A DNA stretch of 64,000 bases from Carnegiea gigantea (taxonomy: Eukaryota > Streptophyta > Magnoliopsida > Caryophyllales > Cactaceae). The translations under genes and the position numbers were made by a program. The number at the start of each line of letters is the position of its first letter. Position 1 is the first letter of the stretch. The notes under the pieces are model-generated. The model made no database searches, was not told the DNA's origin, and worked only from the letters and a program-made list of their open reading frames with translations. Where the stretch lies: NCBI GenBank assembly GCA_029747015.1, contig JAKOGI010002143.1:62501-126500 (forward strand), in the 5' to 3' direction. Below are positions 22,989 to 34,842 of the stretch, one piece after another.

Positions 22989-25900
22989 ATGGCCGTCTTG
23001 GGTTAGAGATCGTCTTAGTTTAGGTAGTAGTAAGAAAACTCAAATTGTGGTGAACAGTAGAAAAGTTAGTAGTCAATTGAATAGCTAATTGGAAAAATTC
23101 CTTAAACAAAAGATAGAAAACAATTTATCAAATAGGTAAGTTTGATTTTCAATACGCTTTATCAATAAAAGATCATGAAGAAACCTTTAGTTTAGATGAA
23201 GAATTTCGAACTATTAAACTACTTCAAAAATTGCTATTAAAAGATATCAAGAAAAGTATCGATCATTCATTTGGCATGATTCAAATTGCACTCAAACCTT
23301 TGACACGATTAGGGATTAGATTTGTCCTATATTCATGGCCTTAAGGGACAATAGGTTAATACGTTACAAGGATCGTTATTAGCCATGATTCAAACTAATA
23401 TTGCAATGGTCCCATATACTTTAATTTGCCCAAATTATTCAGTAGATTTAAAGGATCCTTGGATCATGGATACCTTAGTTCTAGATATCCATCTTCCTAA
23501 TATTCAAAATAATTTAAAGGTTCAATTCGTGAACTTTCAGAAATTTTGCTATTACTTACAGAGTATATTTCAAGCTACTTTCATCTCAACTTAATCCAAA
23601 ATGTTTATTAAAACCTCTCTAGATGAAACCATACTACTAAAAGCTAATCAGATAATATTACTACCTTTACTCCTAAATTATTAAAAGTGGAATGAAATAC
23701 TATTCCTCAAGAATTTATAATTCAAAATACCAGCCACCTAGAAATATTGCTCAAAAGAATATTCAACAAATCATAGAAGAATCTGATGTAGAGTACTAAT
23801 AAGATTTAATTCAACTAAAGAACGAAGTTTATCTTCAAAATCTTAGACAATTAGAACTCCCTCGAACTTCATATTCAATGCCTTCTAGGACAACTAGTTA
23901 TGATTATTCAAATAATAAAGAAGATACTCAAAAGATTTATTACAAAGCTCCCATAGCTGAGCCAATAGATGAAGTTACTTCATCTGTAGGTTCCCAACCT
24001 ACTCAACTATGAACCTCCATCATTTTCCTCAATAAATGTTATTTCAACACCTTTTGCAATCAACAAAGATTATTTACGTCAAATTTCATTCAATAAAAAA
24101 CAAAGTCAAAAGAGAATGGTTCCTTCACACTTTGATTTGAAAGCTCAAGCATTCATTAGGCAAAATTGGTATTCATTCATGGAAAGACACCAAGTCAATA
24201 TCTTTCTTTAATTGGTGGGCTATGTTTGGCCTAGATATAATATTAATTTTGCTAAAAATGGACTCTCTAAAATGGTCAAAACGCTTATTTCTTTTAATCT
24301 CCATTACAAGAAATCGTTATTAAATACCCCTGAAGGTAATATTCCAGTAGAAAATAGGAAGAAATGAAAACTAGTCAAATAATGCTAAGTGATATTAAAA
24401 AGGTATATCATCAAAATAATTATACAAATCAAGTATTATATACAGTGTCTCAACAAGTCATATGGTCTCTACTCAAGTTGAAGCAATTGTTTAAAAAACA
24501 AGAAGTTGTTCATTAACTGAAAAATGGAAAACTTAGATATTAATGATACTAGAAGGACAAACCTACTTTTAGATGAGATTGCAAAACCTTATTCAAAATA
24601 AGACGTTCAAAAATTAGAACTCCAGAATGCTAATACTCCATTAAATTTCAAAAATAGAAGAAAAATTAAGGAGGCAGAAGCTTCAACATCTCATTCAGTC
24701 AAAAGTACAGTTAATATTTAGAAAAAATTTACCTCAACTAGATGATGATTTCCAAAAATTAATAAAATATATAAAAGAATTCCCTATTACTCCAAACAAA
24801 CTCCTTCAGATCTCACCTTGAGGTGCAAAAACAATAATTACTGAAAACTTTGCTGGTGATTCAATATATGAATGGAATATAGATGGTCGTAGGACCATGA
24901 AATATTCATAACCCTCCAAAGAATGTTAATTGCTTATACAGCCTATTCAACTAAACATGCAACAGATTTACAAGCTTTTGATTTATTAACATCAGGATTC
25001 ACTGGTATACTCAAAAATTGGTGGGAAAATTATATTCAAGAAGATGAACGTACTAAAATTAGAACTCATACTAATTCTCAAGGACAACTAGACAATATAG
25101 AAACATTGATTTATACAATAGTTACTAATTTTTTGGAAGTTCAAAAGATATTACAGCTGCAACGATATTCTTTTAACAAATCTAGGTGCCCAACTCTAGA
25201 AGACTACAATTGGTACAAAGATACATTTTTTAACATATCTATTAAAAAGGGAGACGTCGTCAACCCTATTGGAAATAAAAATTCATTTTTCAGGATTACC
25301 ATCCTTATTTTCTCAATGAATATTCAATAAATTAAGCGAACTCATTGGCAAAAGCCCTACTCCATTCGAACAAATTATGTTTGGTCAATTATTAAGCTTT
25401 ATTAAAAAGGAAGGAATTTCTTCATGCAACGAATTAAAATTACAAGCCAGATATTCAACAGATAAAGCCGCCAAGTGAAAAGAGTTAGGTTCTTTTTGTG
25501 AGGCCTTTTGTCTTCCAAAGTTAGAAGCTCCATCTGTCAAAAAACGAAGAAAAACTCAAGTTAGTAAGAAGAAACCATATACTACAAGAAATCCAACTTA
25601 CAAAAATTTAAGTCCTAAAAAGCCTACTCCAAAACAAAAAACTGATAATACTAATACTTGTTATAAGTGTGGTAAATTAGGCCACTATGCAACAAATTGT
25701 AAAGTTAAAAAGAAACTCAATGAAATTTGTGTAGAACATTCAGACATTCAAGAAATTAATTACCTTATTTGAACTCAAAGATATGCCTAATCAATCGGAA
25801 AATTCATCATCCTCCTCTGATTATGAAAATAATGTTATTAATGAATTAGAAAGTGACTCAAGTGAATATTCATCAGGTAATAAGTCTTCAAGATTATGCT

Positions 25901-27045
25901 ATAAGTGTATTGATGTCATAACTACTAATAATAGTGAAAAAGAATTTTTATTAGACTTAATTGAACAAATTCAAGATACCGAATTAAGGAAAGAGTATTT
26001 ACAAAAACTCAAAGGTATATTAATAAAAGAAGATTCTTTAGAACCTCCTCATATGGTAAGTATCAATAAAATATTTGAAACATGTGAGATTTCAAACATT
26101 CTAAAGGCAGTTAATATTCAAGAATTAAAAAACGAAGTTAATATATTAAAAGAACACATTAAAAATTTACACAAAGATTTATGTGCGTTACAAACAAAAG
26201 ATCTTGAATTAGAAGCAAGGTTAACATTAATAGAAACTAGTTCTTCTTCACCGAACATTCAATCAGAAGACATTCCTACGGATCCACAATTTGTTTCAAC
26301 TATTAATTAAATAAATTTTCAAAAATGGTATATTCCTATTACCCTTAAAATTAAAGATAATTTTGAATGCAATACTATTGCACTATTAGATAGTGGTGCA
26401 GATCAAAATTGTATTTAAGAAGGATTAATTCCCTCAATATATTATGAACGGACAAAAGAACGACTCCATACTACTAATGGTATGGCATTACAAGTTAAAT
26501 ATAAATTATCTAATGCTTATATTTGCAATCAAGGATATTGTTTCAAAAATTCATTCATTTTAGTACGGGATATGAGTCAAGAAGTAATTCTTGGAACTCC
26601 TTTTCTTACTCAAATTTATCCATTTAAAGTAGATCATATAGGGGTACATACGGAAATTATGAAAACTACAATATCATTCAAATTTGTCAATTCAACTTAT
26701 CAAAACGATTTACCTTTATCACAAAATAATTCAATAACAAAGCAAATTAATGTAATTGAATGTAATAATCTAAGATACTGGTACAAATTAGAACAACGTG
26801 ACCTCATTCAACGACTCAATAATGATCAAAAGGAATTGCAAGAAATAAATAAACAACTAGAAGAATTAACCATTAGCTTACGCAATCATATAACTTCAAT
26901 AGATTTCAAAGACTTTTATACAAAATGGTTACATGGGTATCATCAATTAGCTTGCCAGCGTCATGATTTAGAAAAAACCATAGACTATTGGCAAACCAAT
27001 CTTAGAATACTCAATACCTGCATAGGCCAATATCAAATCATCTAG
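22989..27045 (+). pseudogene. Type B ORF1, plus strand, error-rich 5' part
   Basis: Starts at ATG 22989 and ends at TAG 27043-27045. From 22989 to about 24920 single-base deletions occur every few dozen bases. From 24923 on, long frames reappear: coat-protein region (24923-25330), knuckle CYKCGKLGHYATNC near 25660, 25783-26310, protease DSG at 26389-26397 followed by a TAA in place of Gln, and the tail 26482-27045. Same domain order as the copy at 42712-46858, with no RT. Confidence 0.88.
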
Positions 27046-27141
27046 CCTTAACCCATTCAATGCAGAGTAATATATTTCCAAAACTATTTTTCAAAAGATT
27101 TTTAATAAGTTTTCAACACCTTGATAAAGCATTTCCTTACT

Positions 27142-27165
27142 CTAACAACCAGCATTTATTTTCAG
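27142..27165 (+). promoter_or_regulatory. Predicted branch point and splice acceptor before B-type ORF2
   Basis: CTAAC at 27142-27146 and TTATTTTCAG ending at 27165; the ORF2 ATG at 27199 is the first ATG downstream. Confidence 0.55.
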
Positions 27166-27198
27166 CCATCAACACTTCAAATATCTCAGTCCTTTACC

Positions 27199-27771
27199 AT
27201 GAATACTCAAACCCATTTTCCCTATGCAGTCCCTGATCCACCTCAAGCCTCAATTCAACATCCTTCATCGTCTACTCAAATATTTTCTTCTGAATTACCA
27301 AATTTTCCACATGAACCACTTCTATTCTATCTGCGTGACCATGAACTCTACTATACATCGTTCTATGGACCACGCTACAATGAAAGTGCTATCTTCATTG
27401 ATTATCAAGACTGGTTTAATTCCTCTAAAATATCATTTTACAGTTATCTCAAACTCATTAAAGCTTATCAAACGCTTGTTCAAGATGTCAACAATCATCC
27501 GGTTCTCATCGTTATGCCTATTAGGTATATTAATTATTTCAAATGGTTCCACAAACACCTTCAATATTGGACAGCTTTTGAACCTCATATTTTCAAATTT
27601 GTTATAAAAATGTTCCCTGATATTCATATTTGTCCAGTTGATCAAAGTCATACTCAAGTCCTCATACCATTACACTATCCATTCCAAATCGATGCTTCCT
27701 GTCTTGTTCACACTCCATATGGTCTACGGTGTAAATATCTACAACATGATTATTTCCATTTTCGCTACTAA
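27199..27771 (+). CDS. Type B ORF2, open copy (unknown function)
   Basis: 190 codons from ATG 27199 (MNTQTHFPYAV) to TAA 27769-27771, with no break. The N-terminal 30 residues are Pro/Ser/Gln-rich; the rest is rich in Tyr, Phe, His and Trp (FIDYQDWFNS, YFKWFHKHLQYW), with no transmembrane or signal-like segment. Distant likeness to A-type ORF2 around the IDYQ..W motif. The open frame may simply reflect short length, since ORF1 of this copy is dead. The start was chosen because it is the first ATG after the predicted splice acceptor and all B copies share it. Confidence 0.8.
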   Translation: MNTQTHFPYAVPDPPQASIQHPSSSTQIFSSELPNFPHEPLLFYLRDHELYYTSFYGPRYNESAIFIDYQDWFNSSKISFYSYLKLIKAYQTLVQDVNNHPVLIVMPIRYINYFKWFHKHLQYWTAFEPHIFKFVIKMFPDIHICPVDQSHTQVLIPLHYPFQIDASCLVHTPYGLRCKYLQHDYFHFRY

Positions 27772-28846
27772 TTAGTCCCTGATCAATTAATCCTCATGCA
27801 CTGAGTAGATTTTCTACTCCTCGTTATTATTCAAAAAAGAAAAAGAAAAAAAGACAATTATCAAAACAAAATTAAGAAAAGAGCCCGCAAAGGTCACGGC
27901 CTTTGGCAAAAGTAAGGGGCATTATTTCTTTACGTAGTTTTTGTTTTGCAGGATTCCATACATGCATTCAAGCCATCCACTTGGCCAAGCTCAATTCATT
28001 GAATAATTCAAAGTCTACACATGATCTAAGGACAATCAATTCACTACCCACCTTGCACGGCAAAGATGAATAATTCAACAAAGGTGACTAGCATTTATTA
28101 AGGCAATTCAATGTATCACCACTCACTTCAAGCATGCCAATGACTCATCAAGACAGGCAATGACTCAACACGGCAAGTAATTATGACTCATCAAGACAAA
28201 CAATGACTCAACACGGCAAGTAATTATGCACGGACATGACTCATCATCATATCAACATCCAAGGAAATGACTCATCCCGACAAACAATTCAAGACATCAG
28301 AACAATTATTCAAGAATACTGTTCAAAAAGGACAATAATTCAAGAATAGTCCAAGGTCCATTATTACTACGCACTGTTCCACTTTTGACGTGGCTCCAGT
28401 CCAAGTTCAACACCAAGCAACAATAATTCAAGATTGTCGGCAACAATTATCAACACCAGACTCAATCTTTATCGTCCACTTGTATACATTTACTTCCATC
28501 TTGTACTCTATAAATAGATACTCAATAGCGTAGAATCTCATGATCACAAGATCGTGCAATCGAGTAATCGTGTAATTTACAAGATCAAAAATCACTACAA
28601 ACCCTTCTCAACCTTCTCTCTCAAAACCCCTGTACTCCATCTTTCAACCTTGCATCAAGTTTATTAATTCAAATCGAAATAAGTTTTATTCATCTCTTCT
28701 TCTCATTTCAATTCTGTTATTTTGAAATTTGTTTCTGCATTTCAAAATTATTTTCCTGCTTCATATCAATTTGCTACTCCGCTCCTCTGCATTAATCCAC
28801 ACTTAGGCCTTAGCTATTACCCGGCCTAGGTCGATCCTGCTCCTCC
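27772..28846 (+). promoter_or_regulatory. Viral intergenic region / promoter, plus strand
   Basis: TATA CTATAAATAG at 28508-28517; clustered TGACTCA motifs 28138-28270; TGACGTGGC near 28388. The splice-donor position reads ATAAGT (28680) instead of GTAAGT in this copy. It is followed by the primer site. Confidence 0.78.
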
Positions 28847-28860
28847 TAGTATCAGAGCCA
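28847..28860 (+). promoter_or_regulatory. Viral tRNA-Met primer site, one mismatch
   Basis: TAGTATCAGAGCCA; the canonical second base G is A here. The leader begins after it (AGTAGGTGCCCTTAGG). Confidence 0.8.
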
Positions 28861-29022
28861 AGTAGGTGCCCTTAGGTAGTGTCGCGCCGTTGCTAAGTTA
28901 GTAGCCAAATTGATGTGTCTAATTGGAAATTTGGAAATTTTCATATAATTCCTTAATTCCTTTCTTCATGATCTTTTATTGATACGGCTAAATGATATTA
29001 AAAATATTCATCAGATGATCAG
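28861..29022. other. Junction mosaic of short viral pieces
   Basis: After 40 bases of plus-strand leader the sequence is a patchwork. In order: a movement-protein N-terminus piece (plus, 28890-28930); a linker piece found after the type A protease region (minus, TTTTCATATAATTCC); a movement-protein piece (minus, TTCATGATCTTTTATTGATA); and AAATGATATTAAAAA from the coat-upstream region (plus). The delta copy then begins. Confidence 0.65.
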
Positions 29023-31205
29023 ATGGAGCTTCTAACTTTGGAAGACAAAAGGCCTCACAAAAAGAACCTAACTCTTTTCGCTTGGCAGCATTATCTGTTG
29101 AATATCTGGCTTGTAACTTTAATTCATTGCATAAAGAAATTCTTTCCTTTTTAATAAAGCTTAATAATTGACAAAACGTAATTTGTTCGAATGGAATAGG
29201 GCTTTTACCAATGAGTTCGCTTAATTTATTGAATATTCATTGAGAAAATAAGGATAGTAATTCTGAAATGAATTTTTCTTTCCAATAGGGTTGACGACAG
29301 TCTTTCCTTTTTAATAAATATGTTAAAAATTTATCTTTGTACCAATTGTAGTCTTCTAGAATTGGGCACCTTAGATTTGTTAAAAGAATATCTGTTGCAG
29401 TTGTAATATCTTTTGGACTTCCAAGAAAATTAGTAACTCTTGTATAAATTAATATTTCTATATTGTCTAGTTGTCCTTGAGAATTAGTATGAGTTTTAAT
29501 TTTAGTACGTTCATCTTCTTGAATATAATTTTCCCACCAATTTTTGAGTATACTAGTGAATCCTGAATCAAAAGCTTGTAAATCTATTGCATGTTTAGTT
29601 GAATAGGCTGTATAAGCAATTAACATTCTTTGGAGGGTTATGAATATTTCATGATCACTATGACCATCTATATTCCATTCATATATTGAATCACCAGCAA
29701 AGTTTTCAGTAATTATTGTTTTTGCACTTTCAAGGTGAAGATCTGGAGGAGTTTGTTTGGAGTAATAGGGAATTTCTTTTTTATATATTTTATTAATATT
29801 TTAGAAATCATCATCTAGTTGAGGTAAATCTTTTTCTAAAATATTAACTGTACTTTTGACGGAATTAGATGTTGAAGTTTCTGCTTCCTTTAATTTTTCT
29901 TCTATTTTTGAAATTAATGGAGTATTAGCATCTAGGAGTTCTAATTTATTTGAACGTCTTATTTTGAATAAAGGTTTTGCAATCTCATCTAAGAAGTTTG
30001 GTTTGTCCTTTTTAGTATCATTAATATCTAGGTTTTCTAGTTTTTCAGTTAATGAATCAACTTCTTATTTTTTAACAATTGCTTCAACTTGAGTAGAGAC
30101 CATATTGACTTGTTGAGACACTGTATGTAATACTTGATTTGTATAATTATTTTGATGATATACCTTTTTAATATCACTTTGCATTATTTGACTAGTTTCT
30201 GGATCATTTCTACCTATTTTGAATGGGACAGCTGGAATATTACCTTCAGGGGTATTTAATACGATTTCTTGCAATGGAGGAGTAAAAGAAATAAGCGTTT
30301 GACCATTTAAGAGGGTCCATTTTTTTGCAAAATTAATATTGGTATTTATTTCACTAACTTGGAATGGGTCTGGAAGATTATTATCTAAGGCAAACATAGC
30401 CCACCAATTAAAGAAAGGAATATTGACTTGGTGTCTTTCCATGAATAAATACCAATTTTGCCTAATGAATGCTTGAACTTTTAAATCAAAGTGTGAAAGG
30501 AACCATTCTCTTTTGACTGTGTTTTTTATTGAATTGAAATCTTGACGTAAATAATCTTTGTTGATTGCAAAAGGTGTTGAAATAACATTTATTGAGAAAA
30601 ATGATGGAGGTTGCATAGTTGAGTAGGTTGGAGAACCTACAGATGAAGTAACTTCATCTATTAGCTCAGCTATGGGAGCTTTATAATAGATCTTTTGAGT
30701 ATCTTCTTTATCATTTGAATGATCGTAACTAGTTGGCCTAGAAGGCATTGAATATGAAGTCCGAGGGAGTTCCAAATTGTCTAAAGATTTTGAAGATAAA
30801 CTTCGTTCTTTAGTTGAATTAAATCTTATTAGTACTCTACCATCAGGCTCTTCTACGATTTGTTGAATATTCTTTTAAGCAATATTTCTTGGTGGCCTGG
30901 TATTTTGAATTATAAATTCTTGAGGAATAGTAATTTCATTCCACTTTAATAATTTAGGAGTAAAGGTAGTAATATTATCTGATTCAGCTTTTAGTAGTAT
31001 GGTTTCATCTAAACTAAAGGTTTCTTCATGATCTTTTATTGATAAAGCCGTATTGAAATCAAACTTATTGATAAATCATTTCTATCTTTTGTTTAGGAAT
31101 TTTCCAGCTAGCTACATCAATTTGACTACTAACATCCCTACTGTTCACCACATTTGAGTTCTTACTACTACCTAAACTAAGACGATCTCTAACCCAAGAG
31201 GTCAT
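29023..31205 (-). pseudogene. Delta-type ORF1: deleted movement protein plus coat-protein region
   Basis: ATG at 31203-31205 (second residue Thr). After about 60 residues the movement-protein core is missing: the sequence passes from ...DHEETFSLDE to ETILLKAESDN at about 31015, where both sides share TTCATCTA. The shared linker and coat-protein region follow (to LEAPS near 29025), after which the copy is cut. Stops include TAA replacing Gln near 30066 and near 29799. The same deletion and the stop near 30066 recur in 61684-63987. Confidence 0.85.
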
Positions 31206-31385
31206 CTGAGTTACGTTGGAACACTTAGCTAAGAGTCATGCACATCCTACCGGGACCACTGGGACCACCCCACCGGGACCACCTCACCTGGGCTGACCAA
31301 CGGACTTACTGGGGCTGACCAACAGCTGACCAACGCTAGCAACAGCGCGACACTACCTAAGGGCACCTACTTGGCTCTGATACCA
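31206..31385 (-). promoter_or_regulatory. Viral leader with intact primer site
   Basis: Complement of 31373-31385 is TGGTATCAGAGCC exactly. The leader is about 170 bases with GTTGGTCAGC/GTGGTCCC repeats and the MCMTLS upstream ORF. Confidence 0.85.
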
Positions 31386-32589
31386 GGAGGAGCAGGATCG
31401 ACCTAGGCCGGGTAATAGCTAAGGCCTAAGTGTGGATTAATGCAGGGGAGCGGAGTAGCAAATTGATATGATGCAGGAAAATAATTTTGAAATGCTAAAA
31501 CGAATTTGAAAATAACAGAATTGAAATGAGAAAAGGAGATGAATAAAACTTACTTTGATTTGAATTAACAAACTTGATACAAGGTTGTAGTACAGGGTTT
31601 TTTGAGAGAGGGAGGAGGTTGAGAATGGTTTGTAGTGATTTTTGGTTTTGTAATTTACACGATTACATGATTGCGCGATCTTGTGATAATGAGATGATGC
31701 CTAATACAATGCTATTGAGTATCTATTCATAAAATGCAAGATGGAATTAAATGTGTACAAGTGGACGATAAAGATTGAATCTGGTGTTGATAATTGCTGG
31801 CGACAATCTTGAATTATTGTTGCTTGGTGTTGAACTTGGACTGGAGCGACGTCAAAAGTGGAACAGTGCTGAGTAATAATGGACCTTGGACTATTCTTGA
31901 ATTATTGTCCTTTTTGAACAGTATTCTGATGAGCTGTCTTCTTGAACAGTGTTCTTGAATAATTACTCTGATGAGTTGTCGTCTTGAACAGTATACTTGA
32001 ATAATTATGCTGATGAGCTGTCCCGAACAGTGTTTAGATAAGCTGTCGTGAACAGTACGCTTGAATAATTGTTCTGATGTCTTGAATGGTTTGTCGGGAT
32101 GAGTCATTGCCTTGGATGTTGACATGATGATGAGTCATGTCCTTGCATAATTATTTGCTGTGTTGAGTCATTGCTTGTCTTGATGAGTCATTGGCATGAT
32201 TGAATTTAGTGGTGACACGTTGAATTGTCTTAGTAATTGCTAGATAGCATTTTTGACTTGCTTTCCTTGGAAAAGTAACGTGGATATTGAATTACATCAT
32301 TAATCATTAGTCCTTTTGGATGCCGTGTGTAATTGAATTGCTCTTGGATTTTTCTGCATTGAACTTGGCAAAGTGGATGGCTTGAATGCATATATGGAAC
32401 TGAATGGAATCCTGCAAAACAAAAACTGCGTAAAGAAATAATGGCCCTTACTTTTGCCAAAGGCCGTGACCTTTGCGGGCTCTTTTCTTAATTTTGTTTT
32501 GATAATTGTCTTTTTCTTTTTCTTTTTTGAATAATAACGAGGAGTAGAAAATCTACTCAGCGCATGAGGATTAATTGATCAGGGACTAA
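31386..32589 (-). promoter_or_regulatory. Viral intergenic region, type B, TATA mutated
   Basis: The TATA position (31721-31732) reads CTATTCATAAAA on the plus strand instead of CTATTTATAGAA, so the box is damaged. The splice donor GTAAGT (complement about 31548-31553) is intact. Four GAACAGT-type repeat units occur at 31915-32070. No gene; the 103-codon ORF at 31814-32125 lies in these repeats. Confidence 0.75.
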
Positions 32590-33162
32590 TTAGTAGCGAA
32601 AATGGAAATAATCATCTTGTAGATATTTGCACCGTAGACCATATTGAGTGTGAACAAGGCAGGAAGCATTGATTTGGAATGGATAGTGTAGTGGTATGAG
32701 GACTTGAGTATGACTTTGATCAACTGGACAAATATGAACATCAGGGAACATTTTTGTAACAAATTCGAAAATATGAGGTTCAAAAGCTGTCCAATATTCA
32801 AGGTGTTTGTGGAACCATTTGAAATAATTAATATACCCAGTAGGCATAACGATGAGAACTGGATGATTGTTGACATCTTAAACAAGCGTTTGATAAGCTT
32901 TAATGAGTTTGAGATAACTGTAAAATGATATTTCAAAGGAATTATACCAGTCTTGATAATCAATAAAGATAGCACTTTTATTGTGGCGTGGTCCATAGAA
33001 CGACGTATAGTAGAGTTCTTGGTCACGCAGATAGAATAGAAGTGGTTCATGTGGAAAATTTGGTAATTCAGAAGAAAATATTTGAGTAGACAATGAAGGA
33101 TGTTGAATTGAGGCTTGAGTTGGATCAGGGACTGCATAGGGGAAATGGGTTTGAGTATTCAT
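32590..33162 (-). pseudogene. Type B ORF2, one nonsense codon
   Basis: ATG 33160-33162 to TAA 32590-32592, full 573 bases. TAA at 32878-32880 replaces a Gln codon (LVQDV in other copies); otherwise colinear with 51327-51899. CTAAC and TTTTCAG precede the start. Confidence 0.88.
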
Positions 33163-33321
33163 GGTAAAGGACTGAGATGTTTGAAGTGTTGATGGCTGAA
33201 AATAAATGATGGTTGTTAGAGTAAGGAAATGCTTTATCCAGGTGTTGAAAACTTGTTTTGTTCAAAAATCTTTTGAAAAATAGTTTTGGAAATATATTAC
33301 TCCGTATTGAATGGGTGAAGG

Positions 33322-34842
33322 CTAGATGATTTGATATTGGCCTATGCAGGTATTGAGCATTCTAAGATTGGTTTGCCAATAGTCTATGGTTTTTTTTAAA
33401 TCATGATGCTGGCAAGCTAATTGATGATACTCATGTAACCATTTTGTATAAAAGTCTTTGAAATCTATTGAAGTTATATGATTGCGTAAGCTAATGGTTA
33501 ATTCTTCTAGTTGTTTATTTATTTCTTGCAATTCCTTTTGATCATTATTGAGTCGTTGAATGAGGTCACGTTGTTCTAATTTATACCAGTATTTTGGATT
33601 ATTACATGTAATGACATTAATTTGCTTTGTTATTGAAGCATTTTGTAATAAAGGTAAATCATTTTGATAAATTGAATTGACAAATTTGAATGATATTGTA
33701 GATTCCATAATTTCCATATGTACGCCTATATGATCTACTTTAAATGGATAAATTTGAGTAAGGAAAGGAGTTCCAAGAATAACTTCTTGACTCATATCCC
33801 GTACTAAGATTAATGAATTTTTGAAACAATATCCTTGATGGCATATATAAGCATTAGATAATTTATACTTAACTTGTAATGCCATACCATTAGTAGAATG
33901 GAGTCGTTCTTTTGTCCGTTCATAATATATTGAGGGAATTAATCCTTCTTGAATACAATTTTGATCTGCACCACTATCTAATAGTGCAATAGTATTGCAT
34001 TCAAAATTATCTTTAATTTTAAGGGTAATAGGAATATACCATTTTTGAAAATTTATTTGATTAATAGTTGAAATAAATTGTAGATCCGTAGGAGTGTCTT
34101 CTGATTGAATGTTCGGTGAAGAAGAACTAGTTTCTATTAATGTTAACCTTGCTTCTAATTCAAGATCTTTTGTTTGTAACACACATAAATTTTTGTGCAA
34201 ATTTTTAATGTGTTCTTTTAATATATTAACTTTGTTTTTTAATTCTTGAATATTAACTGCCTTTAGAATGTTTGGAATCTCACGTGTTTCAAATATTTTA
34301 TTGATACTTACCTTATGAGGAGGTTCTAAAGAATCTTCTTTTATTTATATACCTTTGAGTTTTTGTAAATACTCTTTCCTCAATTCGGTATCTTGAATTT
34401 GTTCAATTAAGTCTAATAAAAATTCTTTTTCACTATTATTAGTAGTTATGACATTAATACACTTATAGCATAATCTTGAAGACTAATTACCTGATGAATA
34501 TTCACTTGAGTCACTTTCTAGTTCATTAATAACATTATTTTCACAATCAGAGGAGGATGATGAATTTTCCGATTGATTAGGCGTATCTTTGAGTTCAAAT
34601 AAGGTAATTAATTTTTCTTGTATGTCTGGATGTTCTGCACAGATTTCATTGAGTTTCTTTTTAACTTTACAATTTGTTGCATAGTGGCCTAATTTACCAC
34701 ACTTATAACAAGTATTAGTATTATCAGTTTTTCTTTTTGGAGTAGACTTTTTAGGACTTAATTTTTTATAAGTTGGATTTCTTATAATATATGGTTTCTT
34801 CTTATTAATTTGAGTTTTTCTTCGTTTTTTGACGGATGGAGG
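33322..34842 (-). pseudogene. Type B ORF1 3' part: knuckle, protease, tail
   Basis: Begins in the basic region before the knuckle (near 34842), CYKCGKLGHYATNC near 34665-34710. Protease DSG is at 33970-33978; the coiled-coil-like tail ends at 33322. In-frame stops near 34485 and 34347. The 5' two-thirds are missing; in their place lies an A-type promoter in the same orientation. Confidence 0.86.

Noticed and set aside
27890..27960. Possible mini-intron in the intergenic region (AAAGTAAGG ... TTTTGCAGG)
   Set aside because: Only about 45 bases between the two sites, too short for a plant intron, and no branch point is evident.
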